A stretch of 62,000 nucleotides of DNA, from positions 14,295,121-14,357,120 of the forward strand of contig NC_064047.1 of the NCBI RefSeq assembly GCF_932526225.1, in the 5' to 3' direction. The position numbers and the translations under genes were made by a program. The notes below the pieces were generated by a model that saw only the letters and a list, made by a program, of their open reading frames with translations, did not search any database and had not been told where the DNA came from. Positions 26,201-41,200 of the stretch are shown piece after piece (the stretch's first letter is position 1; each line of letters starts with the position of its first letter). This stretch comes from Nematostella vectensis (Eukaryota; Cnidaria; Anthozoa; Actiniaria; Edwardsiidae).

Positions 26201-29200
26201 GATGTTGTGGTCGTGTTGTATCTAGTACGTACCACGGGTGTGATGAGGATGTCGTGTTGTATTTAGTATCTTCCACAGGTGTGATGTTGTTGTCGTGTTG
26301 TATCTAGTACGTACCACGGGTGTGATGTTGTTGTCGTGTTGTATCTAGTACGTACCACGGGTGTGATGTTGTGGTCGTGTTGTATCTAGTACGTACCACG
26401 GGTGTGATGTTGTGGTCGTGTTGTATCTAGTACGTACCACGGGTGTGATGTGGATGTCGTGTTGTATTTAGTATCTTCCACAGGTGTGATGTTGTTGTCG
26501 TGTTGTATCTAGTACGTACCACGGGTGTGATGTTGTTGTCGTGTTGTATCTAGTACGTACCACGGGTGTGATGTTGTGGTCGTGTTGTATCTAGTACGTA
26601 CCACGGGTGTGATGTGGATGTCGTGTTGTATTTAGTATCTTCCACAGGTGTGATGTTGTTGTCGTGTTGTATCTAGTACGTACTACGGGTGTGATGTGGA
26701 TGTCGTGTTGTATCTAGTACGTACCACGGGTGTGATGTTGTGGTCGTGTTGTATCTAGTACGTACAACGGGTGTGATGTGGATGTCGTGTTGTATCTAGT
26801 ACGTACAACGGGTGTGATGTGGATGTCGTGTTGTATTTAGTATCTTCCACGGGTGTGATCTGGATGTCGTGTTGTATTGAGTACGTACCACGGGTGTGAT
26901 GTGGATGTCGTGTTGTATCTAGTACGCACCACGGGTGTGATGTGGATGTCGTGTTGTATTGAGTACGTACCACGGGTGTGATGTGGATGTCGTGTTGTAT
27001 TTGGTACGTACCACGGGTGTGATGTTGTTGTTGTGTTGTATCTAGTACGTACCACGGGTGTGATGTGGATGTCGTGTTGTATCTAGGACGTACCACTGGT
27101 GTGATGTGGATGTCGTGTTGTATTGAGTACGTACCACGGGTGTGATGTGGATGTCGTGTTGTATTGAGTACGTACCACGGGTGTGATGTGGATGTCGTGT
27201 TGTATTGAGTACGTACCACGGGTGTGATGTTATTGATACAAGTCTCCAGGTTGAACACCAAGGTGTTACCGCAGGGTGACCCCACCCTCCTCCCTACCAG
27301 CACCAGGGTGGCGCTACAAGGTCGCAGGAACCGACTCTTGAACTCGACGGGGAGCTGGAGCTGACCCTTAGACGGCACCTGAAATAAGCGTTATAGTGTT
27401 AGCGTAGGACAAACTGGAAACTTTTAGGTTTACGACGGTGCAAAGCAAGATTAAGGGACTCACTTGTTATTTTAGCGCGAGGAGAAATCTATTGTCTAAA
27501 GGTCCAAAATGTTTGCTTTGACTGTACCTGCACGCTGTCTCCCATTGTTGCTGTAAAGTCACACGCGTCCCTGCCCGCCACGATCACCTGGTAGGTCAGT
27601 GGTTTTACGCTTGGGTTTTGCAGTTGTACCTGCAATCACAGCAGCAAATCATCAACAATTTCATTTCTTAATATTTGGGACATGCCTTTATGAAATGACG
27701 TAACGCAGCGTTTTATTGACGTCACAAGAAAAAACATGTCATGAAATGGCGTGATTAACTCGAACTCCATAGTTCACGTCACAGGTAAAACCACATTGCC
27801 ATAAAATTGCCTCTAAACATTATCAACCTCGTCTGGGTCTTCTCGGTCGCTAAACTCAAAATGACGAAGATGGCGGATGTTCCATTCTGAATGTTTCGAC
27901 TGTGGCCCTAGAAACGGTTTGTACACATGAGACATCAGTACCCATAAGGCATCAGTACCCATAAGGCATCAGTACCCATGAGGCATCAGTACCCTTGAGG
28001 CATCAGTACCCATGAGGCATCAGTACCCATGAGGCATCAGTACCCATGAGACATCAGTACCCATGAGGCATCAGTACCCATGAGACATTAGTACCCATAA
28101 GGCATCAGTACTTGTAAGGCACCAGTAACTCACGTGTTTGACGACTGTGGTGTGTAGCGGCCCCTGGAAGTCGATGGTAGCCCGCGGCAGGTACTGAGGC
28201 AGCCGGCGGTACAGGTGGAGACACAACAGCATGATGGTGATTGGGTTAGGCTGTGTGATGTCTGTTGACTGGGGAGATTGTGTTACATTAGTTCTATAGC
28301 AACGTAACATTGATGGGGTGGGCTGTGTGATGTCTGTTGACTGGGGAGATTGTGTTACATTAGTTCTATAGCAACGTAACATTGATGGGGTGGGCTGTGT
28401 GATGTCTGTTGGCTGGAGAGATTGTGTTACATAAGTTCTATAGCAACGTAACATTGATGGGGTGGGCTGTGTGATGTCTGTTGACTGGGTAGATTGTGTT
28501 ACATAAGTTCTATAGCAACGTAACATTGATGGGGTGGGCTGTGTGATGTCTGTTGGCTGGAGAGATTGTGTTACATAAGTTCTATAGCAACGTAACATTG
28601 ATGGGGTAGGCTGTGTGATGTCTGTTGACTGGGTAGATTGTGTTACATAAGTTCTATAGCAACGTAACATTGATGGGGTGGGTTGTGTGATGTCTGTTGG
28701 CTGGAGAGATTGTGTTACATAAGTTCTATAGCAACGTAACATTGATGGGGTGGGCTGTGTGATGTCTGTTGGCTGGAGAGATTGTGTTACATTAGTTCTA
28801 TAGCAATGTAACATTGATGGGGTGGGCTGTGTGATGTCTGTTGGCTGGAGAGATTGTGTTACATTAGTTCTACAGCAACGTAACATTGATGGGTTAGGCT
28901 GTGTGATGTCTGTTGGCTGGAGAGATTGTGTTACATAAGTTCTATAGCAACGTAACATTGATGGGGTGGGCTGTGTGATGTCTGTTGGCTGGAGAGATTG
29001 TGTTACATTAGTTCTATAGCAACGTAACATTGATTGGGTTAGGCTGTGTGATGTCTGTTGACTGGGGAGATTGTGTTACATTAGTTCTATAGCAACGTAA
29101 CATTGATGGGGTGGGCTGTGTGATGTCTGTTGGCTGGGGAGATTGTGTTACATTAGTTCTATAGCAACGTAACATTGATGGGGTGGGCTGTGTGATGTCT

Positions 29201-32200
29201 GTTGGCTGGGGAGATTGTGTTACATTAGTTCTATAGCAACGTAACATTGGTGGGGTGGGCTGTGTGATGTCTGTTGGCTGGAGAGATTGTGTTACATTAG
29301 TTCTATAGCAACGTAACATTGATGGGGTGGGCTGTGTGATGTCTGTTGACTGGAGAGATTGTGTTACATAAGTTCTATAGCAACGTAACATTGATGGGGT
29401 GGGCTGTGTGATGTCTGTTGACTGGGGAGATTGTGTTACATAAGTTCTATAGCAACGTAACATTGATGGGGTGGGCTGTGTGATGTCTGTTGGCTGGAGA
29501 GATTGTGTTACATTAGTTCTATAGCAACGTAACATTGATGGGGTGGGCTGTGTGATGTCTGTTGGCTGGAGAGATTGTGTTACATAAGTTCTATAGCAAC
29601 GTAACATTGATGGGGTGGGCTGTGTGATGTCTGTTGACTGGGTAGATTGTGTTACATAAGTTCTATAGCAACGTAACATTGATGGGGTGGGCTGTGTGAT
29701 GTCTGTTGGCTGGAGAGATTGTGTTACATAAGTTCTATAGCAACGTAACATTGATGGGGTAGGCTGTGTGATGTCTGTTGACTGGGTAGATTGTGTTACA
29801 TAAGTTCTATAGCAACGTAACATTGATGGGGTGGGTTGTGTGATGTCTGTTGGCTGGAGAGATTGTGTTACATAAGTTCTATAGCAACGTAACATTGATG
29901 GGGTGGGCTGTGTGATGTCTGTTGGCTGGAGAGATTGTGTTACATTAGTTCTATAGCAATGTAACATTGATGGGGTGGGCTGTGTGATGTCTGTTGGCTG
30001 GAGAGATTGTGTTACATTAGTTCTACAGCAACGTAACATTGATGGGTTAGGCTGTGTGATGTCTGTTGGCTGGAGAGATTGTGTTACATAAGTTCTATAG
30101 CAACGTAACATTGATGGGGTGGGCTGTGTGATGTCTGTTGACTGGGTAGATTGTGTTACATAAGTTCTATAGCAACGTAACATTGATGGGGTGGGCTGTG
30201 TGATGTCTGTTGGCTGGAGAGATTGTGTTACATAAGTTCTATAGCAACGTAACATTGATGGGGTAGGCTGTGTGATGTCTGTTGACTGGGTAGATTGTGT
30301 TACATAAGTTCTATAGCAACGTAACATTGATGGGGTGGGCTGTGTGATGTCTGTTGGCTGGAGAGATTGTGTTACATAAGTTCTATAGCAACGTAACATT
30401 GATGGGGTGGGCTGTGTGATGTCTGTTGGCTGGAGAGATTGTGTTACATTAGTTCTATAGCAATGTAACATTGATGGGGTGGGCTGTGTGATGTCTGTTG
30501 GCTGGAGAGATTGTGTTACATTAGTTCTACAGCAACGTAACATTGATGGGTTAGGCTGTGTGATGTCTGTTGGCTGGAGAGATTGTGTTACATTAGTTCT
30601 ATAGCAACGTAACATTGATGGGGTGGGCTGTGTGATGTCTGTTGGCTGGCGAGATTGTGTTAAATTAGTTCTATAGCAACGTAACATTGATGGGGTGGGC
30701 TGTGTGATGTCTGTTGGCTGGAGAAATTGTGTTACATTAGTTCTATAGCAATGTAACATTGATAGGGTTGGGCTGCGTGAAGACAGATAATGAAGAAGAG
30801 GTTAGAGTTAAGGCTCGTGTGGAGATAACTGAAACCAGCGAAGCGGAAAGCAGTTTGTTTATTTCTCCGCTTTTGTTTGACGTCTCCGACTCCAGTTCTT
30901 TATCTAACAGATAGATATCTAAACCATAGCATATCTGGATAGGCCGAGTTTCCTCGGCAGTAGCATAGATAGAATCCTCGGCAGTAGCATAGATAGAATC
31001 CTCGGCACATGGGCGGGGGGCGGGGGGGGGGGGGGGTAGAGTGGATATCAACACCCCTTTTTTTAGTAAAAAAATAAAAGTCAATTTGTTTGAAGAAAAT
31101 AAATGTCTGAGAGACAGGAGGTACTGTCCATATGCCTTCGCCTGCTTGACTTTGCTGACGCGACAAGTACAATTTAGCGTAAAGTATTGTTAGATCTAAG
31201 TGACATACCAAGAACCACTGAATTAGTTATAACCCGTCTATCCGGCCATTATCCACCCCCTAATTTGAAATCCTGGATCCGCCCCTGCGGCAGTAGCGTA
31301 CATAGAATCCTCGGCATCAGCATATATCATGTATCAGTACCCATATATAACATATATCAATGTGCCTCACCTGTATCTCGTAGTCCATACCGATGTGTCT
31401 TAGCGCCTCCACCACTTTAAGCACATTGTGTAAACACTGTTCTGCTGTGCTGGGGTGAAGGTACATAGAGTGCAGATGAGTTGACACCTGCGAGAATAAA
31501 AAATATTAAACTAAACAAATATTCAACAACAGAAATGGCATTCAGGGAACCAATAAAGTCAAAGCTTTAGATAAATGCCCCATCTCGAATAAGCTTCCAA
31601 GCAGGGCCCACTACAAATAATCGCACTTCTCCTCCTCCAAAATGTAGGATGGTCTTATTCATAGCTTTTAGGGCCATAGAGTCAGCTCATTCAAAATCTT
31701 TCAAAAAGCCATCCCTAAAATTCCCTATTAGTGGATCGTAACACTACGTACACTCTTGTAGCAGGTATGAGCTTGTAATAAACGGTCAATAAACTTTTCT
31801 TTATTACTAAGCGTCACACTCGGATTAGCATCCCATCCACCATCCCCTCCCCCACCACCACACCTCCAGGCGATGGAATAAATCCCAGTGTCCGAGAACA
31901 AGAATTAACGCTACGGATGTACAATTAACGCTATGGATGTACAATTAACGCTATGGATGTACAATTAACGCTATGGATGTACAATTAACGCTACGGATGT
32001 ACAATTAACGCTATGGATGTACAATTAACGCTATGGATGTACAATTAACGCTATGGATGTACAATTAACGCTATGGATATACAATTAACGCTATGGATGT
32101 ACAATTGACGCTATGGATGTACAATTGACGCTATGGATGTACAATTAACGCTACGGACGTACAATTAAAGCTATGGATGTACAATTAACGCTATGGATGT

Positions 32201-35200
32201 ACAATTAACGCTATGGATGTACAATTAACGCTATGGATGTACAATTAACGCTATGGATGTACAATTAACGCTATGGATGTACAATTAACGCTACGGATGT
32301 ACAATTAACGCTATGGATGTACAATTAACGCTATGGATGTACAATTAACGCTATGGATGTACAATTAACGCTATGGATGTAAAATTAACGCTATAGATGT
32401 ACAATTAACGCTATGGATGTACAGTTAACGCTACGGATGTACAATTAACGCTACGGATGTTTAATTAACGCTACGGATGTACAATTAACGCTACGGATGT
32501 ACAATTAACGCTACGGATGTACAATTAACGCTCTGGATATACAATTAACGCTATGGATATACAATTAACGCTATGGATGTACAATAAACGCTATGGATGT
32601 ACAATTAACGCTACGGATGTACAATTAACGCTATGGATGTACAATTAACGCTCTGGATATACAATTAACGCTATGGATATACAATTAACGCTATGGATGT
32701 ACAATAAACGCTATGGATGTACAATTAACGCTATGGGTGTACAATTAACGCTATGGATGTACAATTGATGATTTACAAATAACGCTATGGGTGTACAATT
32801 AACCCTATGGATGTACAATACGATATACGAAAATACAGATGATCCACTCAGTACTCACGAGAAACGGCACGTAAGCCGCCAGCAGCGCGGCTAGCACGAG
32901 GCCATCCATGAAGTCAAACTCAAAATTCACGATCCATCGGCACGAGGGGCTAGCACCTGTCAAAACAACACGGGAAATGAACCCAACGGTGAAGATACAA
33001 CACAGGAAATGAACGGTGAAGATACAACACAGGAAATGAACGGTGAAGATACAACACAGGAAATGAACCCAACGGTGAATATACAACACAGGAAATGAAC
33101 CAAACGGTGATTATACAACACAGGAAATGAACCCAACGGTGATTAAACAACACAGGAAATGAGCCCAACGGTGATTATACAACACAGGAAATGAGCCCAA
33201 CGGTGAATATACAACACAGGAAATGAGCCCAACGTGATTATACAACACAGGAAATGAGCCCAACGGTGATTATACAACACAGGAAATGAGCCCAACGGTG
33301 ATTATACAACACAGGAAATGAACCCAACGGTGATTAAACAACACAGGAAATGAGCCCAACGGTGATTATACAACACAGGAAATGAACCCAACGGTGATTA
33401 TACAACACAGGAAATGAGCCCAACGGTGAATATACAACACAGGAAATGAGCCCAACGGTGATTATACAACACAGGAAATGAGCCCAACGGTGAATATACA
33501 ACAAAGGAAATGAGCCCAACGGTGATTATACAACACAGGAAATGAACCCAACGGTGATTATACAACACAGGAAATGAACCCAACGGTGATTATACAACAC
33601 AGGAAATGAACCCAACGGTGATTATACAACACAGGAAATGAGCCCAACGGTGATTATACAACACAGGAAATGAGCCCAACGGTGATTATACAACACAGGA
33701 AATGAACCCAACGGTGATTATACAACACAGGAAATGAACCCAACGGTGATTAAACAACACAGGAAATGAACCAAACGGTGATTATACAACACAGGAAATG
33801 AACCCAACGGTGATTATACAACACAGGAAATGAACCCAACGGTGATTATACAACACAGGAAATGAGCCCAACGGTGATTATACAACACAGGAAATGAGCC
33901 CAACGGTGAATATACAACACAGGAAATGAACCCAACGGTGATTATACAACACAGGAAATTAACCCAACGGTGATTATACAACACAGGAAATGAACCCAAC
34001 GGTGATTATACAACACAGGAAATGAACCCAACGGTGATTATACAACACAGGAAATGAGCCCAACGGTGAATATACAACACAGGAAATGAGCCCAACGGTG
34101 ATTATACAACACAGGAAATGAGCCCAACGGTGATTATACAACACAGGAAATGAGCCCAACGGTAAATATACAACACAGGAAATGAGCCCAACGGTGATTA
34201 TACAACACAGGAAATGAGCCCAATGGTGATTATACAACACAGGAAATGAGCCCAACGGTGATTATACAACACAGGAAATGAACCCAACGGTGATTATACA
34301 ACACAGGAAATGAGCCCAACGGTGATTATACAACACAGGAAATGAGCCCAACGGTGAATATACAACACAGGAAATGAACCAAACGGTGATTATACAACAC
34401 AGGAAATGAGCCCAACGGTGAATATACAACACAGGAAATGAACCCAACGGTGATTATACAACACAGGAAATGAGCCCGGAATATTTCAACCAGCATGAAA
34501 AGCCCAAGTCAGTGTCACCTGTGGTAGTGTTTTCATTCTACATCGGAGGATAGATTTTGTGCCTAAATTTCAGCTAAAATCAATGTTTTGTACTCTGTGT
34601 ACGAAACTCAAAATAAAATATAGCAATAGCTTCGCTAAATCAGCCGATGCAAATAGATGCTTTGTTACACTCCCTATTTTGCTAGGATAGAAAAACAAAG
34701 ATTTTCTCGAACACTTTCGGGAACCGTATAACGCTCGTAGGCAAAAAATGAAAAAGCAAAGCAACATTTACTTGCATTTTATATTCATTCTTAGGCATGA
34801 AACATAAAACAAAAAGTACGCTAAACTAGCATGTAACGACATGCTTAATCTAACAATTATTCTCGGGGGGTGGGGGGGCAGCTTACCATCTAGGCTGCCT
34901 GGCCACGCCCTCTGCCTCTGTGCGTCGTAGTGATGGTTGATCCAGGCCAGCAGAATCCTCTCCCCCACGCTGTACACGTTACTCGCCTGTGGATTAGGGT
35001 TGACTGCAGGGGGAGGCAGCTCTTTGAATGGAGACTGTACCTTCTTGAATAGCTGTGGCGTCACGCGGCTCAGGACTAGTACCTAGAGGGCAACAATGGA
35101 CATGTTATTACGCTGAAGAGTAAGTTAGCCGGCTATTCTACCCACGTGACATTTGTCCGTTAGAGACGTCTCACCCACGGCTCAAAATACACCTTACTCT

Positions 35201-38200
35201 ATCAAAACTATTGTGCTCAAAATACATACTCTATCAAAACTATTGGGCTCAAAATACACGTTACTCTATCAAAACTATTGGGCTCAAAATACACGTTATT
35301 CTATCAAAACTATTGGGCTCAAAATACACGTTACTCTATCAAAACTATTAGGCTCAAAATACACGTTATTCTATCAAAACTATAGGGCTCAAAACACACA
35401 CTACTCTATCAAAACTATTGGGCTCAAAATACACGTTACTCTATCAAAACTATTGGGCTCAAAATACACGCTATTCTATCAAAACTATTGGACTCAAAAT
35501 ACACGTTACTCTATCAAAACTATTGGGCTCAAAATACACGTTACTCTATCAAAACTATTGTGCTCAAAATACACGTTACTCTATCAAAACTATTGGGCTC
35601 AAAATACACGCTACTACATTATGAAACATGGTGCGAAACATGACTGCGTTCTAACCTTGATGATCTGTGCCAGCACATCTGTCCACGCCCTCCTCGACAC
35701 GCTGTTGAATTTGCTCAGCTCTTTTCTGGCCGCTGCCATTTCTCGATCAACAATCTCCTCGTCCAGCGGTGCATCGGTGTCGCGCATGCCCCGTTGGATC
35801 CTCCTCCAGCGTTTGTAGTCCTCGGGGGAGAGCAGGTTCTCGGGTGTCACGTGGGCTAGCAAAGCACCCTGGGTTCTGCAAAAGAAATGTTAATATGTAA
35901 ATATATATATTTAAATTGACGCAAGGGATTTAGACGCTCTTATTTCAAATTGAAGAAACGCTAGATAGAGCAAACCAATGGAGAATTTCCTACAGTTTCG
36001 AGATCTTTTATCCTGACACGTCTCAATGGTAATAGCGACCGTTAGACGTGCAACGGCTGAGGACGACTGCGGACATGCAAGACTTCAATGCGCGCTACAC
36101 CTAGTACCCTACAGTTTCTTTTCACGCGCTGATAAATTTTTCTTGTGCGCCGCAAACAAGTCTCCGTCAGTGGGAACGCGAAGTTATCCTTTATACCCCT
36201 AGTTAAGGATGGATATATCGTGTGAACGCGCCATAATCCTATCCACACATACCTGAGGAAGGTATCTATCGTGCGAGCCATTATCTTATACAAGTTTAAC
36301 TAAAGAATTTATCTAGCGTGAGGCCGCGCCATAATCCTATCCACACATACCTGAGGAAGGTTAGTAGTGTGGCGTACATCCAGTGAATCTGCCTCACCCT
36401 ATCATGAGGATCAGTCGGGAGGGCAGAGGCGAGAGGTATGCCAGGCACCTGCCGACCGCACAGATGTGTGACCAAGTCAAACACAGACCGCATCTCCTTC
36501 CTGTTGTTGCTGTCCCAGTTTGTTGTCCGTGTAGCGGCCGTGTTACCGGACGGAGCTTCGGACATGTCCTGCAAGGCAGCGCTGAGAGAGTGGGGTATGG
36601 AGATGGGGAATGGGCCGCCTGCCCAGCCCTGGATGGAGAACCACCTGAAACAAGGAGTGGTGTCTACGTCACCATGGTAAACAAGGAGTGGTATCTAAGT
36701 CAGCATGGTAAACAAGGAGTGGTATCTACATCACCATGGTAAACAAGGAGTAGTATCTACGTCACCATGGTAAAGAAGGAGTGGTATCTACGTCACCATG
36801 GTAAACAAGGAGTGGTATCTAAGTCACCATGGTAAACAAGGAGTGGTATCTACGTCACCATGGTAAAGAAGGAGTGGTATCTACGACAACATGGTAAACA
36901 AGGAGTGGTATCTACGTCACCATGGTAAACAAGGAGTGGTATCTACGTCACCATGGTAAAGAAGGAGTGGTATCTACATCACCATGGTAAACAAGGAGTG
37001 GTATCTATGTCACCATGGTAAACAAGGAGTGGTATCTATGACAACATGGTAAAGAAGGAGTAGTATCTACGTCACCATGGTAAACAAGGAGTGGTATCTA
37101 CGTCACCATGGTAAACAAGGAGTAGTATCTACGTCACCATGGTAAACAAGGAGTGGTATCTACATCACCATGGTAAACAAGGAGTGGTATCTACATCACC
37201 ATGGTAAACAAGGAGTGGTATCTACATCACCATGGTAAACAAGGAGTGGTATCTATGACAACATGGTAAAAAAGGAGTAGTATCTACGTCACCATGGTAA
37301 ACAAGGAGTGGTATCTACGTCACCATGGTAAACAAGGAGTGGTATCTACGTCACCATGGTAAACAAGGAGTGGTATCTACGTCACCATGGTAAACAAGGA
37401 GTAGTATCTACGTCACCATGGTAAACAAGGAGTAGTATCTACGTCACCATGGTAAAAAAGGAGTGGTATCTACGTCACCATGGTAAACAAGGAGTAGTAT
37501 CTACGTCACCATGGTAAACAAGGAGTAGTATCTACATCACCATGGTAAACAAGGAGTAGTATCTACGTCACCATGGTAAACAAGGAGTGGTATCTACATC
37601 ACCATGGTAAACAAGGAGTAGTATCTACGTCACCATGGTAAACAAGGAGTGGTATCTACGTCACCATGGTAAACAAGGAGTAGTATCTACATCATCATGG
37701 TAAACAAGGAGTAGTATCTACGTCACCATGGTAAACAAGGAGTGGTATCTACATCACCATGGTAAACAAGGAGTAGTATCTACGTCACCATGGTAAACAA
37801 GGAGTGGTATCTACATCACCATGGTAAACAAGGAGTAGTATCTACGTCATCATGGTAAACAAGGAGTAGTATCTACATCACCATGGTAAACAAGGAGTGG
37901 TATCTACGTCACCATGGTAAACAAGGAGTGGTATCTACGTCACCATGGTGAACAAGGAGTGGTATCTACGTCACCATGGTAAACAAGGAGTAGTATCTAC
38001 GTCACCATGGTAAACAAGGATTGGTATCTACATCACCATGGTAAACAAGGAGTGGTATCTACGTCACCATGGTAAACAAGGAGTGGTATCTACGTCACCA
38101 TGGTAAACAAGGAGTGGTATCTACGTCACCATGGTGAACAAGGAGTGGTATCTACATCACCATGGTAAACAAGGAGTGGTATCTACGTCACCATGGTAAA

Positions 38201-41200
38201 CAAGGAGTGGTATCTACGTCACCATGGTGAACAAGGAGTGGTATCTACGTCACCATGGTAAAGAAGGAGTGGTATCTACATCACCATGGTAAACAAGGAG
38301 TGGTATCTAAGTCAGCATGGTAAACAAGGAGTGGTATCTACGTCACCATGGTAAACAAGGAGTAGTATCTACATCACCATGGTAAACAAGGAGTAGTATC
38401 TACGTCACCATGGTAAACAAGGAGTGGTATCTACGTCACCATGGTAAACAAGGAGTGGTATCTACGTCACCATGGTAAACAAGGAGTGGTATCTACGTCA
38501 CCATGGTAAACAAGGAGTAGTATCTACGTCACCATGGTAAACAAGGAGTAGTATCTACGCACCATGGTAAAAAAAAGGCTGGTATCTACGACAACATGGT
38601 AAACAAGGAGTGGTATCTACTTTACCATGGTGAACAAGGAGTGGCATCTACGTCACCATGGTAAAAAAAAGGCTGGTATCTACGACAACATGGTAAGCAA
38701 AGACTGGCATTAATGATAACATGGAACGCACACACAGAACGCAAGCAGGACATAAGGAATGGAATGGGCGGCCTCTAATCGATTGCAAGATTATTATTTC
38801 ACAAATCTTTTGTCGCAGTCCTTCTTGTACCTTTGAATAGCAAGGACTGAAGGACACATAAACCACTTCTTCTTACCTTTGAATAGCAAGGACTACAGTA
38901 GATATAAACTGTTTCTCCTTGCTTTCTGCTGCCGGCTCATCAAGGGTGTAGGTGGTCCTGTCTTCGGACACCTCAGAACCCTCTTTTGCCGCGCCCTTGT
39001 CGTCAGGGGGTTGGGGTGTAGATTGGAAGGTGGAGGCAGACTCACTGTTACTGGATTCTTGATAAGTTGATGTGCTGATGCCAAAACTCGTACTTGTAGC
39101 ACTATGAGGAGTGAAGGGTGAGAGGGTGGAACAGTGGAAAATACAACAAACGAACAAAGTAACTACCACCCACATTCTAACCCTTCGCTACTAGTCTTTC
39201 ATACCCCATCCTCTTATGGTTATACTGATGAATACCTGATGAATTCGTAAGTAGCGGGTCTGTTAGATGTGACGCATTGCCTCCCCCCACCCCTTCACAG
39301 TTATTCTGTACTTAGTAGATACGATAGTAGCGGGTCTATTGGGTGTGACGCATGCCCCACCCCCACCCCCTCACAGTTATTCTGTACTTAGTAGATGTGA
39401 CAGTAGTGGGTCTATTGGGTGTGACGCATGCCCCTCTCCCACCCCCTCACAGTTTTTATTTACCTAGTAGATACGATAGTAGCGGGTCTATTGGGTGTGA
39501 CGCATGCCCCACCCCCACCTCCTCACAGTTATTCTGTACTTAGTAGATACGATAGTAGTGGGTCTATTGGGTGTGACGCATGCCCCACCCCCACCCCGTG
39601 CCATTTATTCTGTACCTAGTGGATGCAATAGTAGCGGGTCTATTGGGTGTGACGCATGCCCGGCCCCCACCCCCTCACAGTTATTCTGTACTTAGTAGAT
39701 ACGATAGTAGTGGGTCTATTGGGTGTGACTCATGCCCCACCCCCACCCCCTCACAGTTATTCTGTACTTAGTAGATACGATAGTAGTGGGTCTATTGGGT
39801 GACGCATGCCCCACCCCCACCCCCTCACAGTTATTCTGTACTTAGTAGATACGATAGTAGTGGGTCTATTGGGTGACTCATGCCCCACCCCCACCCCCTC
39901 ACATTTATTCTGTACCTAGTAGATGCAATAGTAGCGGGTCTATTGGGTGTGACACATGGCTTGAACACCGGTTCCCCTACTGGCTGTTCTGTGCCCTTGT
40001 CCTTCTCTTGGACGTTTGCTTGCTGTGCGTTGGCGCAGACCACGTGGTAGTCTGTTTGGTGCTGAGACAGGAAGTGAAAGCAGGTCAAGAGGCAATTGTC
40101 CGCCGTCGCTGATATTGGGAGATCGTATCTGTGAGAGAGAATAAATCGTTATAGTTAGTCAAGTAATACATAGCCGTAGTATGTTAGGTTCAATAGATGC
40201 CGCGTTTCTACTTCCGCTCAAAAGGATATTCTCAATAAGTTTTTTTATAATACTAACCTAAACATACAAACCTAAAACGGTCGATTCAAGTATTATTTTA
40301 CACTCAGTATATTATAAATTCGAATTACTGTAACATTTACACTATTGACTATAGATTCCTGTACTATCAACGTTTCCCAGATTAATTGATTGCCAGAACA
40401 TGCAATTGATAGCCATAAATTATAAAAAACAAATCCTACATATATTTACACCTTGCGCAAACGATCCGCGACTAAACTGAAAGCGTCAAAATATACACAG
40501 AAATGGCTCTGCATTCACGCCAGAGGGCGACGAAAAATTAAAATCTTTATATAAAAATATGCCCTCTCTGACAGAGAAACTTTCTGGTTGATTCGTAAGC
40601 GCTGAATACCGGGGCGCGCGCGCGTAAGAATAAAAACCTCCAATGAAAATTAGCCCATTCTGACATAGAAACTTTCGGGCTGATTCGTTAGCTATTACTT
40701 CAAAGTTCATCTGTTGCCAAAAGCCGGAGCACGCCAGAGTTTGCTACCCAAAAAGTCACGTGATTTATGTAAGTCGCTTATTGCCTGGACATGCGAATGA
40801 ATGTTTTATAAACCGACGATATGCGCTAAAGAATGCATATTCTGCCGTTTGAATGGTGTAAACACAAAAGTCTACAGTATTGTGGTGACGCGCAACTATA
40901 TGCCAATTCATCAAATTCAAGTAACCACACACGCTTACCGGTCCTTTCCATCAGTGAACGTGATCATCGCGCTGAAAGACACAGGACTGGGGGACTGGAA
41001 CGTAATGCGACATGGTATGACACAGGGATCCTGATGCTCGCCTGAATCTACGCAGCATGGCTTGATGGTCTGTCCATCAGGAAAACACACATCTAGAACA
41101 TTCTGGAGGCTTCCGTCCTCCATTTCAACCGCAGGCGCTTCGCACGACACTGTGCACGTCCTGGAATTAGTACAGCCATTATTAGCGTAGAAATCAGCTC

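Noticed and set aside
29014-30759. 581-codon - strand frame
   Set aside because: It is in the 72-bp array but in a different phase from exon 28134-28268, so it is not an extension of that exon. Only 28134 to about 29030 is in the exon's frame.
2297-34478. CRISPR array
   Set aside because: Repeats are head-to-tail without unique spacers of constant length, and the genes are spliced eukaryotic genes.
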